14,119 nucleotides of DNA from Lachnospiraceae bacterium UBA3821 (GTDB lineage: Bacteria > Bacillota > Clostridia > Lachnospirales > Lachnospiraceae): the NCBI GenBank assembly GCA_002368865.1, contig DFDT01000223.1, positions 1 to 14,119 on the forward strand, read 5' to 3'. Below, piece after piece: positions 1-7,031 of the stretch. The notes under the pieces were generated by a model, which was not told where the DNA came from, searched no databases, and worked only from the letters and a program-made list of their open reading frames with translations. Position 1 is the stretch's first letter; each line of letters begins with the position of its first letter. A program made the position numbers and the translations under genes.

Positions 1-1976
1 CCGTTGTATCTGGAGAGTTCAAAATACAGATACCCATGAAAACAGCCAAACAGAATTGTTCCCAAATAAGTTACAAACACCAGCACAGCCGCAAGCTTTG
101 TCATATTTTCGTCCCCACGTCTGCGCTGCATCAGATACAGTACCACATCCACCGGCACCACGCATACCCCAAGAAGAAGCAGGTGGGCAATCGAGCAAAG
201 TCTGGAACCGGAAATCAGAGTCGGCAGCCCGATACTGTCTGCCGCAAACATCATCATAAAAAACACAGAGGCAAGCACCAGTCCCAGATAGCCGTCAAAG
301 GCATCTGTGCGTATAGCTATATCCTCCCCATACCTTCGGTTTCTGCGAGCATAGATCATGCAGACGATCCTGCACACCAAAAACAGGATCACCGCCAAGA
401 CGGACATTCTGATCAGAAAATCTGCCCGCTTCTGCCTGTACAACGCTACATAAGCAAACCAATACAGATTCCGTACAATCTTATAGAGTGCAAATCCTGC
501 CGCTTTCCCGATCCGTTGGAGCCGCTTCAGTACAGAAGTCTTTTTTTTCACCGGCTGCACCGGAGCCACGTTTTGCGGAGCCGGCTGGCTCTGCGCCGGC
601 GTTACATTCTGCGGCGTTGTGCTGCCCTGCGGCGCTGTCCTATCCTGCGGCGCTGTCCTATCCTGTGGCGCTGTCCTATCCTGCGCCTTTTCCCCGGGCA
701 GATCTTCGGTCACTTTCTCCCCGGTCCGTTCGTCGATGACCGTGATATTCTCCTCTTCCGTATTATTTCCCTGAATGACATTCACTGCCCAGCCGATGGA
801 TCCCTGAAACGGCATTCCCATCGCCAGGGCAAGCACCATGGGTGCGATGGCGATCATAAAGCCCGCTGTTACAGCCCCCACAAGCGGCAGCAGCCTTTTG
901 GGCCGCAGGATCTTGTGGAGATTCAACGGCACAAAGGCCAGACACAGGAAAAATGCCATAATAGTCGGATAAAAATGGACCGTCAAAGACACCGCTAATG
1001 CCATTAAAAAAATCAGCAGATTCTCGTCAATGACCCACTTCTTCATTACTGCCCGAAGTGGCCGCCATGCGATCCGATCAAATGCATGCTCACGTCCATG
1101 CCCTTTCAGATAACGGATCAGGAATGCAGCACACAAAAACATGGTATAAAAACCGAATTCTTGCGGGATCGTCCATTGCAGCCGAGCCATACTGTATACC
1201 TCTGTGATCCCGATCACATCCACCGTGAGAAAAAGAGTCAGTGCCAGGGCCGGCGTATACCGCCAACGAAAGATTTCTTTGAAAAAGCAATATACACTCA
1301 CCAAAAGAGTCAGGATATGTACGCCTTCTGTAAAGAGCATACAGCTGTAGATCCGTATGCCAAACAAGGTATGCAAGGCGTAGATAAAGCAATGCATTCC
1401 CTCCGGATACACACCCGCTGTAAACACATTTCCCTGTGTCAGTCCATAGATCCACGCCGTGTGGGGATACATATCACTGGATCCATAAGAATAGGTCTGA
1501 AACACGCCGTAGCTGAAATAGACCATGCCGTAGCAGATAACGATTCCCAACAGCACGAATTCCCCCACGCGACCTTCCATTCTGGCCAAAAACATGCGGA
1601 TCTGTCGCCTGAGTCTGCTGCCGATCGCCGTCTGTCCCCGGTACAACAGTTGTTTTATACCATAAGTTCCGACCACAACTCTGCCGGCCTGCTTCAATTT
1701 GTTCCTTTTGTCCGGGATTGCCCGGTATATGGCAACTGCAATGCCTCCGTAAAACAACAGCCACAGCAGCCACATATGCAGAAGCCCCACCAGCCCCAAC
1801 ACCAACACGATGGTATTTATTAACAACATACTTACCGTTGCACAGAAACCGAATCGGAAGGTCAAAGATTTTTCCTTCAGATATTTGCGGAACATGAGGG
1901 ACGGCCACACAAATACCAAAACCATATATGCGATAAAAACCTTTCCATATTCCAAAAGCCAATATAAAGTGATCAT
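1..1976 (-). CDS. Large polytopic membrane protein, GT-C glycosyltransferase-like (3' end beyond window)
   Basis: The frame is open without a stop from the ATG at 1976 to the window edge: 658 codons, C-terminus missing. The start lies one base after the stop of the upstream gene, with a GGGAG ribosome binding site inside that gene's end. I count about twelve hydrophobic segments, roughly at residues 5-24, 44-84, 139-158, 196-232, 242-258, 276-290, 318-350, 361-390, 522-541, 560-580, 593-616 and 627-650. After an early segment comes an outside loop with SSDMYPH (Asp168, His172) and then VYPEGMH (190-195). This resembles the Asp-containing first loop of GT-C membrane glycosyltransferases, which use lipid-phosphate sugars. 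A hydrophilic Gln/Pro/Thr-rich tract with hexapeptide repeats sits at about 405-480. In context it probably transfers a sugar delivered by the adjacent GT2 and DUF2304 genes onto the polysaccharide or a surface acceptor (inference). It could instead be a polymerase or another membrane protein. The reading frame is certain; the family call is moderate. Confidence 0.75.
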   Translation of the reverse strand, partial: MITLYWLLEYGKVFIAYMVLVFVWPSLMFRKYLKEKSLTFRFGFCATVSMLLINTIVLVLGLVGLLHMWLLWLLFYGGIAVAIYRAIPDKRNKLKQAGRVVVGTYGIKQLLYRGQTAIGSRLRRQIRMFLARMEGRVGEFVLLGIVICYGMVYFSYGVFQTYSYGSSDMYPHTAWIYGLTQGNVFTAGVYPEGMHCFIYALHTLFGIRIYSCMLFTEGVHILTLLVSVYCFFKEIFRWRYTPALALTLFLTVDVIGITEVYSMARLQWTIPQEFGFYTMFLCAAFLIRYLKGHGREHAFDRIAWRPLRAVMKKWVIDENLLIFLMALAVSLTVHFYPTIMAFFLCLAFVPLNLHKILRPKRLLPLVGAVTAGFMIAIAPMVLALAMGMPFQGSIGWAVNVIQGNNTEEENITVIDERTGEKVTEDLPGEKAQDRTAPQDRTAPQDRTAPQGSTTPQNVTPAQSQPAPQNVAPVQPVKKKTSVLKRLQRIGKAAGFALYKIVRNLYWFAYVALYRQKRADFLIRMSVLAVILFLVCRIVCMIYARRNRRYGEDIAIRTDAFDGYLGLVLASVFFMMMFAADSIGLPTLISGSRLCSIAHLLLLGVCVVPVDVVLYLMQRRRGDENMTKLAAVLVFVTYLGTILFGCFHGYLYFELSRYN
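613..684 (-). repeat. 18-bp tandem repeat coding for a PQDRTA hexapeptide
   Basis: Three nearly identical 18-base units occupy 631-684 (units at 631, 649 and 667, with one base different in the middle unit). A degenerate fourth unit lies at 613-630. On the coding strand they read as repeats of Pro-Gln-Asp-Arg-Thr-Ala in the GT-C-like protein, followed by looser Pro-Gln-rich sequence to about 555. The unit is a multiple of three, so copy-number change keeps the frame. The tract forms a flexible loop between membrane segments. Confidence 0.85.
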
Positions 1977-1977
1977 C

Positions 1978-3234
1978 TTACCATTCTCCCAACCATACGC
2001 TTCCATCTTCGGTCTGTCTGTTTGCAAACCGGATCGGTGTTCCGTCAAACGCCCGCCTTGTCAGCAGCGACAACTTTGCCGGACAATCTGTATCTATTTC
2101 GATTTCAAACGTCTTTTCATAAATTCCTACGACCCCACACAAATCCATCGGAATCTGTACGGTTTCTTTTTTGCCCTGCCCATCCTGCCACAAAAGAAAG
2201 CTTTCCGTGTGCCGATAGATTGGCGCAAATCCGAGATTCTCTATCCGAACGCCGACTGTCAGACGGTAGTCCTTTGCATTTTTCTTTAATTTCACTCGGA
2301 CTCCCCTCACCACAAAACGATATCCCAGATGAGCTCCGATATAGTCATACAGCGTTGCCCCTCCAAAAACACCTTTCTGCCCACAGGAAACCTTCTTCCA
2401 ATAGTCCAGAAGCTGTCTGTCATGTTGTCTGTTCAGATAGGTCACCCGAATACGGGACAAGTATTGCAATGTTTTCTCTGCCGTAAGTTCTCCGGCATAG
2501 CCTTCACCCCAGACAGCTTCACCTCCACACGGCACTCCAAGCCCTGCCTGATTCATCTGGTCGATCTCAGCCTCCCTGGCAGCCTTTTCCATACTGTAAG
2601 TACCTCTGTCATTGATTGACCCCAGAATGGCATCGTCATATATCCCCACCATTCGGAACTGCTCTTCCTTTTTCTGTGCATTTTGCATCAGCATCCGCCG
2701 CTGCGCCGGCGTCCGCACCGCCCCAAACACCTGTCCCTGCATACACTCTCTGGCTGTATCCGCCAACGAAACCAGATACTTTTCCTCCTGATATCTGGAC
2801 CCATGCATCTCGCCCCAATTTCCGATCAGCAGTCCTTGATAGACAAAGATCCGCTCGCCGAACTCCCTTGCCAGCGAGGCAATCTGCTCCATATGCCTGC
2901 TGACGATCCGAAAGAGCGACGGCTCTTTCTCCATCGCCTTGCCTTCCGTGTCATATGTCACCCGCAGTATGATATCTTTTCCCTCTCTGACAAAAAAGCC
3001 AAGGACTTCTCGCATCTGCTCCAGAGTTGCCTGCGGGAGTTCTCCGCTCACATCCCTGCCGATATCGAAAAGAACCAACACCAGTCGTTCTTCTCCCAAC
3101 AGACAGCTGCGGATTTCCTCCTCCGAGTAACCGCCCCCCGCCGCAAACGGAAAGATCTGATACCACCCTCTGTCCGGATTTATGAGCATCTCCGTACACT
3201 CCTCAAAAGATGCCTTATGAAACCAAGTGATCAT
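1978..3234 (-). CDS. DUF4874/DUF4832-type putative glycoside hydrolase-like protein
   Basis: The protein has 418 residues from the ATG at 3234, chosen because GGAGG lies six bases upstream. The frame could extend to 3336, but that extension has no better start and would overlap the GT2 gene further. The N-terminus carries the NPDRGWY motif (19-25) typical of DUF4874 proteins. The middle looks like a TIM barrel, with a conserved-looking NWGEMH (139-144; Glu142) after a hydrophobic strand and a second Glu in CGGEAVWGEG (236-245). DYIGAHLGYR (297-306) leads into a C-terminal beta-sandwich of the DUF4832 type. The placement of two Glu residues suggests a retaining glycosidase-like fold, but the activity of the family is not known to me. 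It overlaps the GT2 gene by 20 bases and is followed one base later by the membrane protein. I see no signal peptide, which is odd for a polysaccharide-acting protein. It may replace the hydrolase domain absent from the PelA-like protein (inference). Confidence 0.8.
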   Translation of the reverse strand: MITWFHKASFEECTEMLINPDRGWYQIFPFAAGGGYSEEEIRSCLLGEERLVLVLFDIGRDVSGELPQATLEQMREVLGFFVREGKDIILRVTYDTEGKAMEKEPSLFRIVSRHMEQIASLAREFGERIFVYQGLLIGNWGEMHGSRYQEEKYLVSLADTARECMQGQVFGAVRTPAQRRMLMQNAQKKEEQFRMVGIYDDAILGSINDRGTYSMEKAAREAEIDQMNQAGLGVPCGGEAVWGEGYAGELTAEKTLQYLSRIRVTYLNRQHDRQLLDYWKKVSCGQKGVFGGATLYDYIGAHLGYRFVVRGVRVKLKKNAKDYRLTVGVRIENLGFAPIYRHTESFLLWQDGQGKKETVQIPMDLCGVVGIYEKTFEIEIDTDCPAKLSLLTRRAFDGTPIRFANRQTEDGSVWLGEW

Positions 3235-4021
3235 TCCAATCCTCCGCATCCACCGTATTCTCGATATCCAAATGAAACCATCTGCTCCGCATCCAGACCG
3301 CCGCAATGGAAAATAGCATTCGAAACATATAGCCAAGCGGTCCCAATCCCCAGTGCATACTTACGCCCTCCCTGCGGGGGTGCGTCCGCGCGGGGATCTC
3401 CTCTACCCGATAGTCCAATAAAAGCATCTGCAACAGGACATTCGCATCCGGATATTTATCATCAAAATGACCGAAACCGGCATAGTAGGTAAAAGTCCTG
3501 CGTCCCAGTCCCTGCAGTCCGGTGGTGGGATCCGTGATCCGCTTTCCGGTAAACAGCCTGATAATACCGCGAAACATTGCATAGGCTGCCTTTTTGGCAA
3601 AAGAAACCGGATAGTCCGGTGCCCCTTCCAAGAAACGGGACCCCAGGATCAGGTCCGAATAATTCCCGGCCTCGTCCGGTGTCCGCAACCGGTCAAACAA
3701 CTTCATCACATTGCTGACATCATGCTGCCCGTCCGCATCCATCTGAATCACATAGGAAAAACCATGCAGCACGGCATATCGATAACCCAGCTGCAGCCCG
3801 GCTCCGTACCCCATATGATACATCTGTGTGATCACCTGCACTCCTCTCGCCCGCGCCAGCTTTGCCGTGTCGTCCCTGGAAGCATCGTCGATCACCAGCA
3901 CATCTGCAATTCCAAAGAGCGGAAGCTGCAACAGTTCATCCAGCACCGCCCCGATACTCTTTTCCTCGTTATATGCAGGTATGATGATCAATAATTCTTT
4001 TTTCCCTTCATAAAAGCTCAT
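3215..4021 (-). CDS. GT2 glycosyltransferase, dolichyl/polyprenyl-phosphate sugar synthase-like
   Basis: This 268-residue GT-A protein has no clear membrane segment except a weakly hydrophobic stretch near 226-243. IIIPAYNEE (12-20) is the family start, VIDDASRDDT (43-52) binds the nucleotide, and MDADGQHD (94-101) holds the DxD metal site. ILGSRF (125-130), DPTTGL (164-169) and the C-terminal EEIPARTHPRREG (207-219) are typical of DPM1/polyprenyl-phosphate glycosyltransferases. The expected reaction is transfer of a sugar from a nucleotide sugar to undecaprenyl phosphate at the inner face of the membrane. The sugar cannot be read from the sequence. Its start overlaps the end of the GT4 gene by 14 bases and its end overlaps the DUF4832 gene by 20. 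Together with the DUF2304 and GT-C-like genes it would form a lipid-linked sugar donor and transfer set (inference). Confidence 0.9.
   Translation of the reverse strand: MSFYEGKKELLIIIPAYNEEKSIGAVLDELLQLPLFGIADVLVIDDASRDDTAKLARARGVQVITQMYHMGYGAGLQLGYRYAVLHGFSYVIQMDADGQHDVSNVMKLFDRLRTPDEAGNYSDLILGSRFLEGAPDYPVSFAKKAAYAMFRGIIRLFTGKRITDPTTGLQGLGRRTFTYYAGFGHFDDKYPDANVLLQMLLLDYRVEEIPARTHPRREGVSMHWGLGPLGYMFRMLFSIAAVWMRSRWFHLDIENTVDAEDWNDHLVS
3241..3245 (-). promoter_or_regulatory. Ribosome binding site fixing the DUF4832-gene start
   Basis: The coding strand reads GGAGG, six bases, then ATG at 3234. This strong site inside the end of the GT2 gene supports the 418-residue start over the longer frame beginning at 3336. 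Confidence 0.75.
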
Positions 4022-5231
4022 AGATTTTAGAAAGCTCCTCTTGTTCCCGGTTACTCCTGTCCGCTGCAGCCTGTCCCAGTCGGGTCCTTAAGTCTGCATC
4101 CTGTATCAGCCGCACAATTCCGGCACAGACCGCCTGCGGTGTAAACGCGCACAACAGTCCATCCACTCCGTCTTCCACCTGCTCCCTGTTGCCGCTGCAA
4201 TCTGATAAAAGGATCGGTTTCCCCAGCACCCCGGCTTCTCTGACCGCGATGCTCCGACCTTCAAATCGGCTGGCTTGCACATAGATATCTGCCTGCCGCA
4301 TATAGGGGTAGGGATTTTCCACATCTCCCAACAGAAAAAAACTCTCCCCAAGTCCCAATCCCCTGATCCGTCGCTCCAACTTTGTCCGTTCCTCGCCCTC
4401 GCCCAACACATACCACCGGACCTTCTGCCCTTGCTCCCTCAGCAATCGCATTGCTTCAATGGAAACCTCGTATGCCTTCTGGGCTGTGAGCCGCCCCACC
4501 GACAAGATGCGGATACTCCCATCTTCCTCCGCGATATCCGCCACCGGATTCTGCCAAAATCCTCCGTCTGCCCGGGACAGGCGGAGAATCCTCTCCCTGT
4601 CCAAAAGCGTAGGGAAAACCTCTGTCCGCTCGGTGCATTCCGGGTAGACAGCCACAAATCCGTCTCTCACTTCTCCGGACACGACAAAGATCCGGTCAAA
4701 CCTCAAATAGCAGTCAAGATCCAACTCCCTGGTGTATCCTGCCTTTACATAATCCACATGGATAAAAGCTGCCTTTTTGTGAGCCTTCACATGATCTGCC
4801 ACATAATATGCGGAGCCGCCCTCCAGATACGCCACTGCCAGATCATACACTTCCTCCGTCTGCTGCCCGCTATCCGCAAGTGCACGCCACAATAACTTGT
4901 CCGGGTATATTTTTCCCCTTACAAGCATCCGGATCAGATTGGAGCAAAGATAGGGAAATATCCGAATTACCTCCCCTTTTCGAAGCAATGCCCGAACTGC
5001 GGTCTTCCTCAGCTTGTGTCGTCCCTCCGCCTTCCATACGGAAAGCTCGGAGTACTCTCTGTTTAACAGTTTCACATAAGGTGGCAGCTCTTTTACCAGT
5101 TCTCCCTGCCCTGTCAGAACATAAAGATCGATCTCAACCTGCTTCGGATCCAGTCTTTTGAGCATCTCTATAAGAGCCCTCTCCGCTCCCGCTCTCCCCA
5201 GCGTGTTGATCACAATGAGCATCTTTTTCAC
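4008..5231 (-). CDS. GT4-family glycosyltransferase (GT-B fold)
   Basis: The protein has 407 residues from a GTG start at 5231, chosen because GGAGG lies nine bases upstream and the product then begins MKKMLIVINTLGRAGAERAL, the usual N-terminus of GT4 enzymes. An in-frame ATG at 5252 would add seven residues ahead of the usual family start. The C-terminal Rossmann domain shows SVGRLTAQKAYE (245-256; Arg247 and Lys252 as phosphate contacts), LGEGEER (276-282) and the EX7E pattern in EGRSIAVRE (324-332). It would use a nucleotide-activated sugar at the cytoplasmic face. Substrate and linkage cannot be inferred. The gene overlaps the DUF2304 reading frame by 98 bases and the GT2 start by 14. It is a second GT4 in the same operon as the PelF-like enzyme, so the product is unlikely to be a simple PelF homopolymer (inference). 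Confidence 0.9.
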   Translation of the reverse strand: MKKMLIVINTLGRAGAERALIEMLKRLDPKQVEIDLYVLTGQGELVKELPPYVKLLNREYSELSVWKAEGRHKLRKTAVRALLRKGEVIRIFPYLCSNLIRMLVRGKIYPDKLLWRALADSGQQTEEVYDLAVAYLEGGSAYYVADHVKAHKKAAFIHVDYVKAGYTRELDLDCYLRFDRIFVVSGEVRDGFVAVYPECTERTEVFPTLLDRERILRLSRADGGFWQNPVADIAEEDGSIRILSVGRLTAQKAYEVSIEAMRLLREQGQKVRWYVLGEGEERTKLERRIRGLGLGESFFLLGDVENPYPYMRQADIYVQASRFEGRSIAVREAGVLGKPILLSDCSGNREQVEDGVDGLLCAFTPQAVCAGIVRLIQDADLRTRLGQAAADRSNREQEELSKIYELL

Positions 5232-5571
5232 GTTTGCATTCCTCCAGTTCATGATCCAGCAGAGCCACCTTGAGGATCAGCTCATTATTTCTGCGCATCA
5301 GACCGGCCACCGCTTCGCTCAGCCAAAAGCCGCCCAGGATCGTACCGACTCCTGTGAGCAGTAGAAACCACCATCCCGACAGGCTAAAACACTCCGCAAG
5401 CCCCAGCGGTCGAAACAAGCTCCCCGCCAGGATCAGGATCACGGAAACCAGCCCCCAGAAGATACAAAAAGACTCCGTCAATCTGCGGCGGGCCAGCGAA
5501 GCAAGTGTTTTCCCCAACAGCACAATTCCCGCCAGGATCAGGATGATCTGCAGCAGCATTTCCATCCTCAT
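5134..5571 (-). CDS. DUF2304-like small membrane protein
   Basis: The frame codes for 145 residues. Three membrane segments are visible at about 5-25, 35-52 and 65-90. They are followed by LMRRNNELILKVALLDHELE (91-110), an amphipathic helix like that closing DUF2304 proteins. DUF2304 proteins are commonly found beside DPM1-like GT2 genes and may help membrane association or flipping of lipid-linked sugars; their biochemical role is not established to my knowledge. The ATG at 5571 overlaps the pelG-like stop in an ATGA (4 bases), and AGAGGA lies seven bases upstream, so translation is probably coupled. The usual family length is about 110-120 residues. Residues 114-145 overlap the GT4 gene in another frame and look like a shadow-coded tail. 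This may be a real extension or the result of a lost stop. Confidence 0.75.
   Translation of the reverse strand: MRMEMLLQIILILAGIVLLGKTLASLARRRLTESFCIFWGLVSVILILAGSLFRPLGLAECFSLSGWWFLLLTGVGTILGGFWLSEAVAGLMRRNNELILKVALLDHELEECKREKDAHCDQHAGESGSGEGSYRDAQKTGSEAG
5241..5245 (-). promoter_or_regulatory. Ribosome binding site selecting the GTG start of the GT4 gene
   Basis: The coding strand reads GGAGG, nine bases, then GTG AAA AAG ATG at 5231. The site lies within the DUF2304 reading frame and downstream of the alternative ATG at 5252, which favours the GTG. Confidence 0.7.
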
Positions 5572-7031
5572 ACGTTCTTCCTCTCTTTCCCTCTCTCATA
5601 CACCAGATTGGAAGGCATGGCGCCTTCCCCCCGTTTCATCAGATTGCCCTTACAAAAAATATGGATATCCAGCATACGCTCCACCCACCTGAGTCTGAAA
5701 TAGGACACAGTCCATCCTACAAATGCCCCAAACACCAATCCGATTCCATACCACATCGGCGTCAGGTGTGTTGAGACAAAGCTCCCCACCAAGGTAGCCA
5801 GCACAAAAGACAGTGCTGTCAGCACCGCTCCTTTCAAATCATTGAAATAATACAGAAAAATGATCGCCGCATACATGACAAACAAAATAAAATAACCCAC
5901 GGTAAGGCAGGGATAAATCTGCATCACCAACCCTCCAAACCCGAATTGCGGCATGAAGATCATACACAGGAAGAACACCATCACCGTTACAATAAACTGA
6001 ATACGTACCAGGTTCACCAGTTCATCCGAAAGCTGCTCGAACATTCTGGATTTCGTTTCCCTGATATCCATACCGCGTCCGCCTGTCACCGCCTCAGAAT
6101 ACGCCTTGTACCGCTCATGAAAATGCATCTCAACACGGGAGATAAAGATCACGCTGGCGGACAGATTGGTGAACATGGCCAGACAGGTGGCCATATCATA
6201 GCTGGTCATACACACGAAGCTTTTGGCCACCACCATATGCATATCCGTTGTCCAGAACACAAAATTGTGCATATACAGTCCCAATGTATAAAGAAAATTG
6301 GTCAGCACCAGCGGAAAATATTTCTTAAAATACCGAAAAACCTCCCTGTATTTCCCGCTGTTTTCCCTGAAATAACTCTTTACCAACGCATATTCCAGAC
6401 CGGCGATCACTAAAAAGCCCACATCCAGCGACGCCAGCATGGCATAGATCACGCTGACGCGAAACAGATGCACCAATACCAGCGAAAGCAGCACCGTGAT
6501 CGTCATCCCAATGGTAAAAAATCCCGAAATGATAGGATATACCTTACAGATTGACAGATACAGCATGGAATAAAAGGTCAAAGTCAGTGCAACATAACCG
6601 CAGTACCCCAACAGCACAAATACCGGGTCCACCTGTCCCACCACATATTCCCGCACGCAGAACACGATCCCAAAAACCGCACTGAATATAATATTTGCCG
6701 CCAGTCCTACATAATAGCAGGGCAGAATGTCATCATACCGATCCAGGTAAATTATGTCCGATAGATATTTGGAAAGCACCGCATTAAAGGGTGATGCAGT
6801 GAGCAGGGAGAAGATAAAAATATAAAGCACCGTACAGGAATAGAGCTCTCTGACCGCATATCCCACTCTGGAAAACCCCAGCAGGATCTGCATCAGCAGA
6901 ACCGCCCCGATCACGACAAACATGGGTGCAACGGAAATGATAGTGCTGTATCCGAATCCCGTGAGCCTGGAAGCAAGCGTATTCTTACTGTATATTTTGT
7001 TCAGTTTCACTCCTATACCAGCCACTTCCAC
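5568..7031 (-). CDS. pelG: PelG-like polysaccharide transporter (MOP/Wzx-like superfamily)
   Basis: This 487-residue protein has about twelve hydrophobic segments. Its N-terminus, VAGIGVKLNKIYSKN, resembles the start of PelG, whose family begins with AGIGF. The conserved-looking early region LASRLTGFGYSTIISVAPMF (15-34) leads into the first helix. PelG is the membrane component that works with PelD, PelE and PelF in the synthase complex and is thought to move the polymer across the membrane. A GTG at 7031 is used as the start, with AAAGGA six bases upstream. A second GTG two codons on, at 7025, would also fit the family start. The gene overlaps the end of pelF by 19 bases and ends in an ATGA overlap with the DUF2304 gene. 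The C-terminal tail beyond about residue 455 is hydrophilic and probably cytoplasmic. Confidence 0.9.
   Translation of the reverse strand: MEVAGIGVKLNKIYSKNTLASRLTGFGYSTIISVAPMFVVIGAVLLMQILLGFSRVGYAVRELYSCTVLYIFIFSLLTASPFNAVLSKYLSDIIYLDRYDDILPCYYVGLAANIIFSAVFGIVFCVREYVVGQVDPVFVLLGYCGYVALTLTFYSMLYLSICKVYPIISGFFTIGMTITVLLSLVLVHLFRVSVIYAMLASLDVGFLVIAGLEYALVKSYFRENSGKYREVFRYFKKYFPLVLTNFLYTLGLYMHNFVFWTTDMHMVVAKSFVCMTSYDMATCLAMFTNLSASVIFISRVEMHFHERYKAYSEAVTGGRGMDIRETKSRMFEQLSDELVNLVRIQFIVTVMVFFLCMIFMPQFGFGGLVMQIYPCLTVGYFILFVMYAAIIFLYYFNDLKGAVLTALSFVLATLVGSFVSTHLTPMWYGIGLVFGAFVGWTVSYFRLRWVERMLDIHIFCKGNLMKRGEGAMPSNLVYERGKERKNV

Noticed and set aside
613..684. Possible CRISPR-like array
   Set aside because: The 18-base units abut each other without spacers and keep the reading frame, so they are a coding tandem repeat.
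36..998. Long plus-strand reading frame of 320 codons
   Set aside because: It is antisense to the GT-C-like gene, has a composition rich in His, Arg, Gln and Pro with no family motif, and mirrors the hexapeptide repeat as a low-complexity Arg/Cys tract. The minus frame has the clear membrane pattern.
1090..1962. Two minus-strand frames (1090-1455 and 1474-1962)
   Set aside because: They lie in a different frame from the continuous 658-codon gene, lack its regular membrane segments and have no good ribosome binding site.
3235..3336. N-terminal extension of the DUF4832-type gene
   Set aside because: The extra 34 codons lie within the GT2 gene, do not look like a signal peptide or family sequence, and the ATG at 3234 has an excellent ribosome binding site.
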